A DNA stretch of 64,000 nt from Pseudomonas entomophila (GTDB lineage Bacteria > Pseudomonadota > Gammaproteobacteria > Pseudomonadales > Pseudomonadaceae): contig NZ_JARGCS010000056.1 of NCBI RefSeq assembly GCF_029193575.1, forward strand, positions 248,001 through 312,000. The letters run 5' to 3'. The number at the start of each line of letters is the position of its first letter. Positions within the stretch are counted from its first letter, which is position 1. The notes under the pieces are model-generated. The model made no database searches and was not told the origin of the DNA. It was given only the letters and a program-made list of their open reading frames with translations. This document shows positions 27,910-34,756 of the stretch, one piece after another. A program made the position numbers and the translations under genes.

Positions 27910-28479
27910 ATGAAAACCCTCGCCCCCAGCTACCTCAAGCATCAGTTCCTGATCGCCATGCCACACATGGCCGACCCGAACTTTGCCCAGACCCTCACCT
28001 ACATCGTCGAGCACAACGCCAACGGCGCCATGGGCCTGGTGGTCAACCGCCCGCAGGAGCTGAACCTGGCCGATATCCTCGAACAGCTGCGCCCCGACGA
28101 CGAGCCGCCGGCCAGCACCCTGCACGTGCCGATCTACCAGGGCGGCCCGGTGCAGACCGACCGAGGCTTCGTGCTGCACTCCAGCGAGCGCAGCTACCAG
28201 GCCACCGTCGAGCTGGAGGGGCTGTCGCTGTCCACCTCCCAGGACGTGCTGTTCGCCATCGCCGACGGCAGCGGCCCGCAAAAGAGCCTGATCACCCTCG
28301 GCTACGCCGGCTGGGAAGCCGGCCAGCTGGAAGCGGAGCTGGCCGACAACGCCTGGCTCAACTGCCCGTTCGACCCCGAGATCATCTTCGGCCTGGCCAG
28401 CGACCTGCGCCTTGAAGCCGCCGCCGCCAGCCTGGGCATCAACCTCAGCCTGCTGACCAGCCAGGCGGGTCACGCCTGA
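27910..28479 (+). CDS. yqgE: YqgE/AlgH family protein
   Basis: A 189-residue soluble protein. HQFLIAMPHMADPNFAQTLTYIVEHNANGAMGLVVNRP (quoted in parts) is the YqgE signature, and GYAGWEAGQLEAELADNAWL marks the second half. The family is conserved next to ruvX (yqgF) in many Proteobacteria; AlgH was once thought to regulate alginate, but its biochemical role is not settled. The next gene's ATG overlaps its stop by one base (TGATG), so the two are co-translated. It heads the yqgE-ruvX-pyrR-pyrB-pyrC' run. Confidence 0.95.
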   Translation: MKTLAPSYLKHQFLIAMPHMADPNFAQTLTYIVEHNANGAMGLVVNRPQELNLADILEQLRPDDEPPASTLHVPIYQGGPVQTDRGFVLHSSERSYQATVELEGLSLSTSQDVLFAIADGSGPQKSLITLGYAGWEAGQLEAELADNAWLNCPFDPEIIFGLASDLRLEAAAASLGINLSLLTSQAGHA

Positions 28480-28904
28480 TGGCCGAGTTGCGCCTGCTGC
28501 TGGGCTTCGACTACGGCACCCGGCAGATCGGCGTCGCCGTCGGCCAGGTGATCACCGGCCAGGCCCGCGAGCTGTGCACGCTGAAGGCGCAGAACGGCGT
28601 GCCGGACTGGAGCCAGGTCGAGAAGTTGATCAAGGAATGGAAACCCGACGCCATCGTCGTCGGCCTGCCGCTGAACATGGACGGCACGCCCAGCGAGATG
28701 AGCGAACGCGCCGAGAAGTTCGCCCGGCGCCTGCACGGCCGCTACAACCTGCCGGTACACACCCACGACGAACGCCTGACCACCTTCGAAGCCAAGGGCG
28801 AGCAGATGGCCCGTGGCGGCCGCCATGGCAGCTACCGCGACAACCCGGTCGACGCCATCGCCGCAGCCCTGCTGCTGCAAGGCTGGCTGGAGGCCAATAC
28901 CTGA
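28479..28904 (+). CDS. ruvX: Holliday junction resolvase-like / pre-16S rRNA nuclease RuvX (YqgF)
   Basis: A 141-residue RNase H-like nuclease. LLLGFDYGTRQIGVAVGQ holds the first catalytic Asp, AIVVGLPLNMDGTPSEM the middle strand, and THDERLTTFEA the conserved DER-type acidic motif; DAIAAALLLQGWL is the last helix with the final acidic residue. It processes the 5' end of 16S rRNA and was first described as a Holliday junction resolvase homologue. It overlaps yqgE by one base and precedes pyrR by 46 bases. Confidence 0.95.
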   Translation: MAELRLLLGFDYGTRQIGVAVGQVITGQARELCTLKAQNGVPDWSQVEKLIKEWKPDAIVVGLPLNMDGTPSEMSERAEKFARRLHGRYNLPVHTHDERLTTFEAKGEQMARGGRHGSYRDNPVDAIAAALLLQGWLEANT

Positions 28905-28950
28905 TCACCCGCTTTGCCGCCGGCCTGATCGGCGCCCCAAGGAGCACGCA

Positions 28951-29469
28951 ATGAGCCTACCCAACCCCGCCGACCTGATCCGGCAGATGGCCGTCGACCT
29001 ACGCGCCCACCTGGTGCGCCGCAACATCGCCGAGCCGCGCTTCATCGGCATTCGCACCGGTGGCGTGTGGGTCGCCCAAGCCCTGCAACAGGAACTGAGC
29101 GACGCCAGCCCGCTGGGCACCCTGGACGTTTCCTTCTACCGCGACGACTTCAGCCAGAACGGCCTGCACCCGCAGGTGCGCCCGTCCGAGCTGCCCTTCG
29201 AGATCGAGGGCCAGCATCTGGTGCTGGTGGACGACGTGCTGATGAGCGGTCGCACCATACGCGCCGCGCTCAACGAGCTGTTCGACTACGGCCGCCCGGC
29301 CAGCGTGACCCTGGTGTGCCTGCTCGACCTGGATGCCGGCGAACTGCCGATCCGCCCGAACGTGCTCGGCGCGACCCTGTCGCTGGCCCCCCACGAACGG
29401 GTAAAATTGACCGGACCCACGCCGCTCGCCCTCGAGCGTCAGGACCTCGCCCCCGCATCCGCCCTTTAA
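28951..29469 (+). CDS. pyrR: PyrR, bifunctional pyr regulator / uracil phosphoribosyltransferase
   Basis: A 172-residue phosphoribosyltransferase-fold protein. FIGIRTGGVWVAQALQ is the substrate loop, DVSFYRDDFSQNGLHP the PyrR flexible loop, and LVLVDDVLMSGRTIRAAL (about 90-107) the PRPP-binding motif. In Firmicutes PyrR binds pyr mRNA; in pseudomonads it is reported to act on pyr genes and has uracil phosphoribosyltransferase activity, but the details are less clear. AAGGAG lies before ATG 28951. It is 12 bases upstream of pyrB, so it is probably the first of a three-gene pyrimidine unit. Confidence 0.93.
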   Translation: MSLPNPADLIRQMAVDLRAHLVRRNIAEPRFIGIRTGGVWVAQALQQELSDASPLGTLDVSFYRDDFSQNGLHPQVRPSELPFEIEGQHLVLVDDVLMSGRTIRAALNELFDYGRPASVTLVCLLDLDAGELPIRPNVLGATLSLAPHERVKLTGPTPLALERQDLAPASAL

Positions 29470-29481
29470 GAGTCCCCCGCG

Positions 29482-30486
29482 ATGACGCCATTTGACGCCA
29501 AGCGCCCGCTGCAGCTCAACGACCAGGGCCAGCTGCGCCACTTCCTCTCGCTCGACGGTTTGCCCCGCGAACTGCTCACCGAGATCCTCGACACCGCCGA
29601 CTCGTTCCTCGAAGTCGGCGCCCGGGCCGTGAAGAAGGTCCCGCTGCTGCGCGGCAAGACCGTGTGCAACGTGTTCTTCGAGAACTCCACCCGCACCCGC
29701 ACCACCTTCGAGCTGGCCGCCCAGCGCCTGTCGGCCGACGTGATCAGCCTGAATGTGTCGACCTCCTCGACCAGCAAGGGCGAGACCCTGTTCGACACCC
29801 TGCGCAACCTGGAGGCCATGGCCGCCGACATGTTCGTGGTGCGCCATTCCGACTCCGGCGCCGCGCACTTCATCGCCGAGCACGTGTGCCCGGAGGTGGC
29901 GGTGATCAACGGCGGCGACGGCCGCCACGCGCACCCGACCCAGGGCATGCTCGACATGCTGACCATCCGTCGCCACAAGGGCAGCTTCGAGAACCTCTCG
30001 GTGGCCATCGTCGGCGACATCCTGCACTCGCGCGTGGCTCGCTCGAACATGCTCGCGCTCAAGGCCCTCGGTTGCCCGGACATCCGCGTGATCGGCCCGA
30101 AGACCCTGCTGCCGGTGGGCGTCGAGCAATATGGGGTGAAGGTCTATACCGACCTGGCCCAGGGCCTGAAGGACGTCGACGTGGTGATCATGCTGCGCCT
30201 GCAGCGTGAGCGCATGGCCGGCGGCCTGCTGCCCAGCGAAGGCGAGTTCTACCGCCTGTTCGGCCTGACCACCGCGCGCCTGGCCGGCGCCAAGCCCGAC
30301 GCCATCGTCATGCACCCGGGCCCGATCAACCGCGGCGTGGAGATCGAGTCGGCAGTGGCCGACGGCGCCCAGTCGGTGATCCTCAACCAGGTCACCTACG
30401 GCATCGCCGTGCGCATGGCCGTGCTGTCGATGGCCATGAGCGGGCAGAACGCGCAACGTCAACTGGACCAGGAGAACGCCCTGTGA
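29482..30486 (+). CDS. pyrB: Aspartate carbamoyltransferase catalytic chain
   Basis: A 334-residue enzyme that makes carbamoyl-aspartate, the first committed step of pyrimidine synthesis. FFENSTRTRTTFELAA is the carbamoyl-phosphate loop; HPTQGMLDMLTI and VGDILHSRVARSN the aspartate-side motifs; HPGPINRGVEIE the C-terminal signature. Pseudomonad enzymes form a dodecamer with the dihydroorotase-like PyrC' and lack the regulatory PyrI chain; the N-terminal extension (about 10 residues before GQLRHFLS) fits this class, where nucleotides inhibit at the active site. The GTG of pyrC' overlaps the stop (GTGA), consistent with equal synthesis of the partners. Confidence 0.97.
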   Translation: MTPFDAKRPLQLNDQGQLRHFLSLDGLPRELLTEILDTADSFLEVGARAVKKVPLLRGKTVCNVFFENSTRTRTTFELAAQRLSADVISLNVSTSSTSKGETLFDTLRNLEAMAADMFVVRHSDSGAAHFIAEHVCPEVAVINGGDGRHAHPTQGMLDMLTIRRHKGSFENLSVAIVGDILHSRVARSNMLALKALGCPDIRVIGPKTLLPVGVEQYGVKVYTDLAQGLKDVDVVIMLRLQRERMAGGLLPSEGEFYRLFGLTTARLAGAKPDAIVMHPGPINRGVEIESAVADGAQSVILNQVTYGIAVRMAVLSMAMSGQNAQRQLDQENAL

Positions 30487-31754
30487 GCCTCAGCATTCTT
30501 GGCGCCCGAGTCATCGACCCGCGCAGCGGCCTGGACACCGTCACCGACCTGCACATCGACGGCAGCCGCATCGCCGCGATCGGCGCCGCCCCCGCCGGCT
30601 TCAGCGCCAGCCGCACGCTCCAGGCCGAGGGCCTGGTGGTCGCGCCGGGCCTGGTCGACCTGGACGTCGCCCTGCGCGAGCCGGGCTACAGCCGCAAGGG
30701 CAACATCGCCAGCGAAACCCGCGCCGCCGTGGCCGGCGGCGTCACCAGCCTGTGCTGCCCGCCGCAGACCAAGCCGGTGCTGGACACCTCGGCGGTGGCC
30801 GAGCTGATCCTCGATCGCGCCCGCGAGGCCGGCAACAGCAAGGTCTACCCGGTCGGCGCCCTGACCAAGGGCCTGGACGGCGAGCAGTTGGCCGAGCTGG
30901 TGGCCCTGCGCGACACCGGTTGCGTGGCCTTCGGCAACGGCCTGAAGGAAATCCCCAACAACCGCACCCTGGCCCGCGCCCTGGAGTACGCCGCCACCTT
31001 CGACCTGACCGTGGTGTTCCACTCCCAGGACCGTGACCTGTCCCAGGGCGGCCTGGCCCACGAAGGCGCCATGGCCAGCTTCCTCGGCCTGCCGGGCATC
31101 CCCGAGAGCGCCGAGACCGTGGCCCTGGCGCGCAACCTGCTGCTGGTCGAGCAGACCGGCGTGCGCGCGCACTTCACCCAGATCACCAGCGCCCGCGGCG
31201 CGCGGCTGATCGCCCAGGCCCAGCAGCTGGGGCTGCCGGTCACCGCAGACGTGGCGCTGTACCAGTTGATCCTCACCGACGAGGCGCTGCGCGATTTCTC
31301 CAGTCTGTATCACGTGCAGCCGCCGCTGCGCACCGCCGCCGACCGCGATGGCCTGCGCGAGGCGGTGAAGTCGGGGGTGATCCAGGCGATCTCCAGCCAC
31401 CACCAGCCACACGAGCGGGATGCCAAGCTGGCGCCGTTCGGTGCCACCGAGCCAGGCATCAGCAGCGTCGAGTTGCTGCTGCCGCTGGCCATGACCCTGG
31501 TGGACGACGGCCTGCTCGACCTGCCGACCCTGCTGGCACGCCTGACCAGCGGCCCGGCCCAGGCGCTGCGCCTGCCGGCGGGCGAGCTGAAGGTCGGCGG
31601 CGCGGCCGACCTGGTGCTGTTCGACCCGAACGCCTCCACCGTGGCCGGCGAGCAGTGGTACTCGCGCGGCGAGAACTGCCCGTTCATCGGCCACTGCCTG
31701 CCAGGCGCGGTGCGTTACACCCTGGTCGACGGGCACGTCTGCCACGAGGCCTGA
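30483..31754 (+). CDS. pyrC': Non-catalytic dihydroorotase-like protein PyrC' (PyrB partner)
   Basis: A 423-residue amidohydrolase-fold protein. The metal-binding HxH motif expected near residue 61 is changed: the sequence reads PGLVDLDVALREPG, with Asp61 and Ala63 where active dihydroorotases have His. VARNLLLVEQTG, HFTQITS and ISSHHQPHERDAK keep the fold signatures. In Pseudomonas this protein is a structural partner required for PyrB assembly and activity, while a separate pyrC gene encodes the real enzyme; the lost ligands fit that role. GTG 30483 overlaps pyrB by four bases. A REP pair follows. Confidence 0.93.
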   Translation: MSLSILGARVIDPRSGLDTVTDLHIDGSRIAAIGAAPAGFSASRTLQAEGLVVAPGLVDLDVALREPGYSRKGNIASETRAAVAGGVTSLCCPPQTKPVLDTSAVAELILDRAREAGNSKVYPVGALTKGLDGEQLAELVALRDTGCVAFGNGLKEIPNNRTLARALEYAATFDLTVVFHSQDRDLSQGGLAHEGAMASFLGLPGIPESAETVALARNLLLVEQTGVRAHFTQITSARGARLIAQAQQLGLPVTADVALYQLILTDEALRDFSSLYHVQPPLRTAADRDGLREAVKSGVIQAISSHHQPHERDAKLAPFGATEPGISSVELLLPLAMTLVDDGLLDLPTLLARLTSGPAQALRLPAGELKVGGAADLVLFDPNASTVAGEQWYSRGENCPFIGHCLPGAVRYTLVDGHVCHEA

Positions 31755-31762
31755 GCCATACC

Positions 31763-31828
31763 CGCGCGGGGCAAACCCGCTCCTACAGGATTGCGTGATC
31801 CTTGCAGGAGCGGGCTTGCCCCGCGACA
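31763..31828. repeat. REP inverted pair after pyrC'
   Basis: CGCGCGGGGCAAACCCGCTC then CTACAGG on the left is matched by an inverted arm CTTGCAGGAGCGGGCTTGCC then CCGCG. It begins eight bases after the pyrC' stop, a likely transcript end, and precedes hslV. Confidence 0.88.
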
Positions 31829-31933
31829 CGGCCGGCACAGCCACCGCTCATCCCCTCAGGTTGAAATCCTTCCCCCCACCCCCATATGAGTCTGCAACAG
31901 GCATTTTCGCCCCGCTGCGTGGAGACTCTCCCC

Positions 31934-32464
31934 TTGACCACCATCGTTTCAGTCCGCCGCCACGGCAAAGTCGTCATGGGCGGCGACGGCCAGGTTTCCC
32001 TCGGCAATACCGTGATGAAAGGCAACGCCAAGAAGGTGCGCCGCCTGTACAACGGCGAGGTCATCGCCGGCTTCGCCGGTGCCACCGCCGATGCCTTCAC
32101 CCTGTTCGAGCGCTTCGAAGCCCAGTTGCAGAAACATTCCGGCCACCTGGTGCGCGCCGCCGTCGAGCTGGCCAAGGAATGGCGCACCGACCGTACCCTC
32201 AGCCGCCTGGAGGCCATGCTGGCGGTGGCCAACAAGGACGCCTCGCTGATCATCACCGGCAACGGTGACGTGGTCGAACCCGAGGACGGCCTGATCGCCA
32301 TGGGTTCCGGCGGCGCCTACGCCCAGGCCGCAGCCCGCGCCCTGCTGAACAAGACCGACCTCTCGGCACGCGAAATCGCCGAAACCGCCCTGAACATCGC
32401 CGGCGACATCTGCGTGTTCACCAACCACAACCTGACCATCGAGGAGCAGGACCTGGCGCAGTGA
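31934..32464 (+). CDS. hslV: ATP-dependent protease subunit HslV (ClpQ)
   Basis: A 176-residue proteasome-like peptidase. The start is TTG at 31934 rather than ATG 31886: GGAG lies nine bases upstream, and this start gives MTTIVSVRRHGKVVMGGDGQ, in which removal of Met exposes Thr1, the catalytic nucleophile the family requires. GDGQVSLGNTVMKGNAKKVRR (partly quoted) and IAMGSGGAYAQAAARAL follow the family pattern. HslV forms a double ring of hexamers with HslU and degrades misfolded proteins. HslU follows after 76 bases. Confidence 0.96.
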   Translation: MTTIVSVRRHGKVVMGGDGQVSLGNTVMKGNAKKVRRLYNGEVIAGFAGATADAFTLFERFEAQLQKHSGHLVRAAVELAKEWRTDRTLSRLEAMLAVANKDASLIITGNGDVVEPEDGLIAMGSGGAYAQAAARALLNKTDLSAREIAETALNIAGDICVFTNHNLTIEEQDLAQ

Positions 32465-32540
32465 TCAGCTGTTCTGGCGCCCTCTCCCGGTGAGGGGGCT
32501 TTTCCACGCTGACCCACTGCGCCCGAGGACCATATTCATC

Positions 32541-33884
32541 ATGTCCATGACCCCCCGCGAGATCGTCCACGAACTCAACCGCCACATCATCGGCCAGGAC
32601 GACGCCAAGCGCGCCGTGGCCATCGCCCTGCGCAACCGCTGGCGGCGCATGCAACTGCCGGCCGAGCTGCGCGCCGAAGTCACGCCGAAGAACATCCTGA
32701 TGATCGGCCCCACCGGCGTGGGCAAGACCGAAATCGCCCGGCGCCTGGCCAAACTGGCCAATGCACCGTTCATCAAGGTCGAGGCGACCAAGTTCACCGA
32801 AGTCGGCTACGTCGGCCGCGATGTCGAGTCGATCATCCGCGACCTGGCCGATGCCGCGCTGAAGATGCTGCGCGAGCAGGAAATCGTGCGCGTGCGCCAC
32901 CGCGCCGAAGACGCCGCCGAAGACCGCATCCTCGACGCCCTGCTGCCGCAGGCGCGGGTCAGCAGCTTCAACGAGGAAGCCCAGCCGTCGAGCAGCGACT
33001 CCAACACCCGCCAGCTGTTCCGCAAGCGCCTGCGCGAAGGCCAGCTGGACGACAAGGAAATCGAGATCGAAGTCGCCGAGAACATGGGCGTCGAGATCGC
33101 CGCGCCGCCCGGCATGGAAGAGATGACCAACCAGTTGCAGAGCCTGTTCGCCAACATGGGCAAGGGCAAGCGCAAGACCCGCAAGCTGAAGGTCAAGGAA
33201 GCGCTGAAGATGGTCCGCGACGAAGAGGCGAGCCGCCTGGTCAACGAGGAAGAGCTCAAGGGCAAGGCCCTGGAAGCGGTCGAGCAACACGGCATCGTGT
33301 TCATCGACGAGATCGACAAGGTGGCCAAGCGTGGCAACGTCGGTGGCGCCGATGTCTCCCGCGAGGGTGTGCAGCGTGACCTGCTGCCGTTGATCGAGGG
33401 CTGCACGGTCAACACCAAACTGGGCATGGTCAAGACCGACCACATCCTGTTCATCGCTTCCGGCGCGTTCCACCTGAGCAAGCCAAGCGACCTGGTGCCC
33501 GAGCTGCAAGGCCGCCTGCCGATCCGTGTCGAGCTCAAGGCCCTGACCCCGGAAGACTTCGAGCGCATCCTCAAGGAGCCGCACGCCTCGTTGACCGAGC
33601 AATACCGCGAGCTGCTCAAGACCGAGGGCCTGAACATCGAGTTCGCCGCCGACGGCATCAAGCGCCTGGCCGAGATCGCCTACCAGGTCAACGAGAAGAC
33701 CGAGAACATCGGTGCGCGCCGCCTGCACACCCTGCTCGAGCGCCTGCTCGAAGAGGTGTCGTTCAGCGCCGGCGACCTGGCCAGCGTGCATGACGAGGCG
33801 CCGATCCACATCGACGCGGCGTACGTCAACAGCCACCTCGGCGAGCTGGCGCAGAACGAAGACCTGTCGCGCTACATCCTGTAA
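32541..33884 (+). CDS. hslU: HslU (ClpY) ATPase subunit
   Basis: A 447-residue AAA+ unfoldase that feeds substrates to HslV. MTPREIVHELNRHIIGQDDA is the family start; Walker A is IGPTGVGKTE (about 57-66); an intermediate domain follows (about 110-230); Walker B is GIVFIDEIDKVAK; the sensor region has NIGARRLHTLLERLLEE. The C-terminus is LSRYIL, which docks into HslV. GAGGAC lies upstream of ATG 32541. A short GC-rich hairpin (CCCTC / GAGGG) ending GGCTTTT sits between the two genes and could lower hslU relative to hslV. Confidence 0.97.
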   Translation: MSMTPREIVHELNRHIIGQDDAKRAVAIALRNRWRRMQLPAELRAEVTPKNILMIGPTGVGKTEIARRLAKLANAPFIKVEATKFTEVGYVGRDVESIIRDLADAALKMLREQEIVRVRHRAEDAAEDRILDALLPQARVSSFNEEAQPSSSDSNTRQLFRKRLREGQLDDKEIEIEVAENMGVEIAAPPGMEEMTNQLQSLFANMGKGKRKTRKLKVKEALKMVRDEEASRLVNEEELKGKALEAVEQHGIVFIDEIDKVAKRGNVGGADVSREGVQRDLLPLIEGCTVNTKLGMVKTDHILFIASGAFHLSKPSDLVPELQGRLPIRVELKALTPEDFERILKEPHASLTEQYRELLKTEGLNIEFAADGIKRLAEIAYQVNEKTENIGARRLHTLLERLLEEVSFSAGDLASVHDEAPIHIDAAYVNSHLGELAQNEDLSRYIL

Positions 33885-33892
33885 GCGCGAGC

Positions 33893-34006
33893 CACAAGCG
33901 GCAAGCGACCAGTTGATCTGCGTCGCTTGCGGCAAACCGGCCGAATGATTTTTCCGCGATGGCTTGAATATCGACTCTCGTAGCTTGAAGCTTGAAGCTT
34001 GCCGCT
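33893..34006. repeat. CTTGNAG heptad repeat region between hslU and the DUF971 gene
   Basis: A hairpin with arms GGCAAGCGAC and GTCGCTTGC (about 33899-33932) begins this region. At 33984-34006 lie three heptads in register, CTTGAAG, CTTGAAG, CTTGCCG. It occupies most of the 137-base gap and is the same family as in the gaps before metF, gshB and tonB. Confidence 0.7.
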
Positions 34007-34021
34007 AAACGAGACCCCGCC

Positions 34022-34399
34022 ATGGCCCGCCTGCCCACCGCCATCAACCTGCACAAAGCCTCGAAAACCCTGACCCTCACCTATGCCCCCGGCGAGGTCT
34101 ACCACCTGCCCGCCGAGTTCCTGCGGGTGCACTCCCCTTCCGCCGAAGTCCAGGGCCACGGCAAACCCATCCTGCAATTCGGCAAGGTCGACGTCGGCCT
34201 CAGCGCCCTCGAGCCTGCCGGCCAGTACGCACTGAAACTGACCTTCGACGACGGCCATGACAGCGGCCTGTTCACCTGGGAGTACCTCGAGCAACTGTGC
34301 CTGCGCCAGGAGCAACTGTGGGCCGAGTACCTCGACGAACTGCACAAGGCCGGCAAATCCCGCGACCCGGCCGAGTCGGTGGTGAAACTGATGCTCTAG
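34022..34399 (+). CDS. DUF971 (GBBH-like N-terminal domain) protein
   Basis: A 125-residue protein made of a single DUF971 domain: INLHKASKTLTLTYAPGEVYHLPAEFLRVHSPSAE (quoted in parts) and GHDSGLFTWEYLEQLCLRQE. This domain also forms the N-terminus of gamma-butyrobetaine hydroxylase. Small DUF971 proteins lie next to pha or ubi genes in many Proteobacteria; the function is not established. In Pseudomonas it is the conserved neighbour between hslU and phaC1. ATG 34022 is used; the ribosome site is weak. Family is firm, function unknown. Confidence 0.88.
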   Translation: MARLPTAINLHKASKTLTLTYAPGEVYHLPAEFLRVHSPSAEVQGHGKPILQFGKVDVGLSALEPAGQYALKLTFDDGHDSGLFTWEYLEQLCLRQEQLWAEYLDELHKAGKSRDPAESVVKLML

Positions 34400-34427
34400 C
34401 GCAAGGCTTCCCAGCTTTAGAGCGCAT

Positions 34428-34435
34428 TTTCTAAT
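34428..34435 (+). promoter_or_regulatory. Octamer TTTCTAAT shared with the phaI promoter
   Basis: TTTCTAAT reads in the direction of phaC1 transcription and the same octamer lies at 41241-41248 in the direction of phaI transcription. A regulator such as PhaD could use it; this is inference from two sites. Confidence 0.35.
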
Positions 34436-34515
34436 CTCATCTGCTTGAATGCCTGGATGACAGCCCACGAAGGGTTGTCTTGCGCATTACATGAAAGTCG
34501 GGTAACCAATGGAAC

Positions 34516-34531
34516 TGGCAAGTTCCCTGCA
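34516..34531 (+). promoter_or_regulatory. Candidate sigma-54 promoter of phaC1
   Basis: TGGCAAGTTCCCTGCA matches the -24/-12 consensus TGGCACG-N4-TTGCA at all but two positions, with GG and GC exactly 12 bases apart. A sigma-54 promoter has been proposed for phaC1 in P. aeruginosa, which fits PHA formation under nitrogen limitation. It lies 225 bases upstream of the phaC1 ATG. Confidence 0.6.
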
Positions 34532-34756
34532 TCGTTTGCTGTGCTGCATGAACGAACAGGGCCAGGCCGGTATGTAGAGGTCGCGAGCGAAAGCAGGCTG
34601 TCTTCACACGCAGAAAAACCCGCCGCTCATCACCGTTTGCATCCGGTCCGCAACCGCTGTTCGTTATCACTGGTCACCCGAGCAGCAGTACCGGCATTCG
34701 CCTGTGTACCCGCCACAGTCAACCGGTACTCGTCTCAGGACAACGGAGCGTCGTAG

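Larger units (their letters stand above)
34400..34756 (+). promoter_or_regulatory. phaC1 upstream regulatory region
   Basis: This 357-base gap contains no gene. It holds an octamer TTTCTAAT at 34428 that recurs upstream of phaI, and a sigma-54-type site at 34516. The phaC1 ribosome site GGAG is at 34745-34748, with ATG at 34757. A small open frame through the region (34445-34756) lacks any recognisable motif and is not called. Confidence 0.6.

Noticed and set aside
32478..32504. Terminator between hslV and hslU
   Set aside because: The stem is only five clean base pairs with a seven-base loop; too weak to call as a terminator, mentioned with hslU.
34445..34756. A 103-codon frame in the phaC1 upstream region
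   Set aside because: No ribosome site, no recognisable motif, and it overlaps the likely promoter and leader; treated as non-coding.
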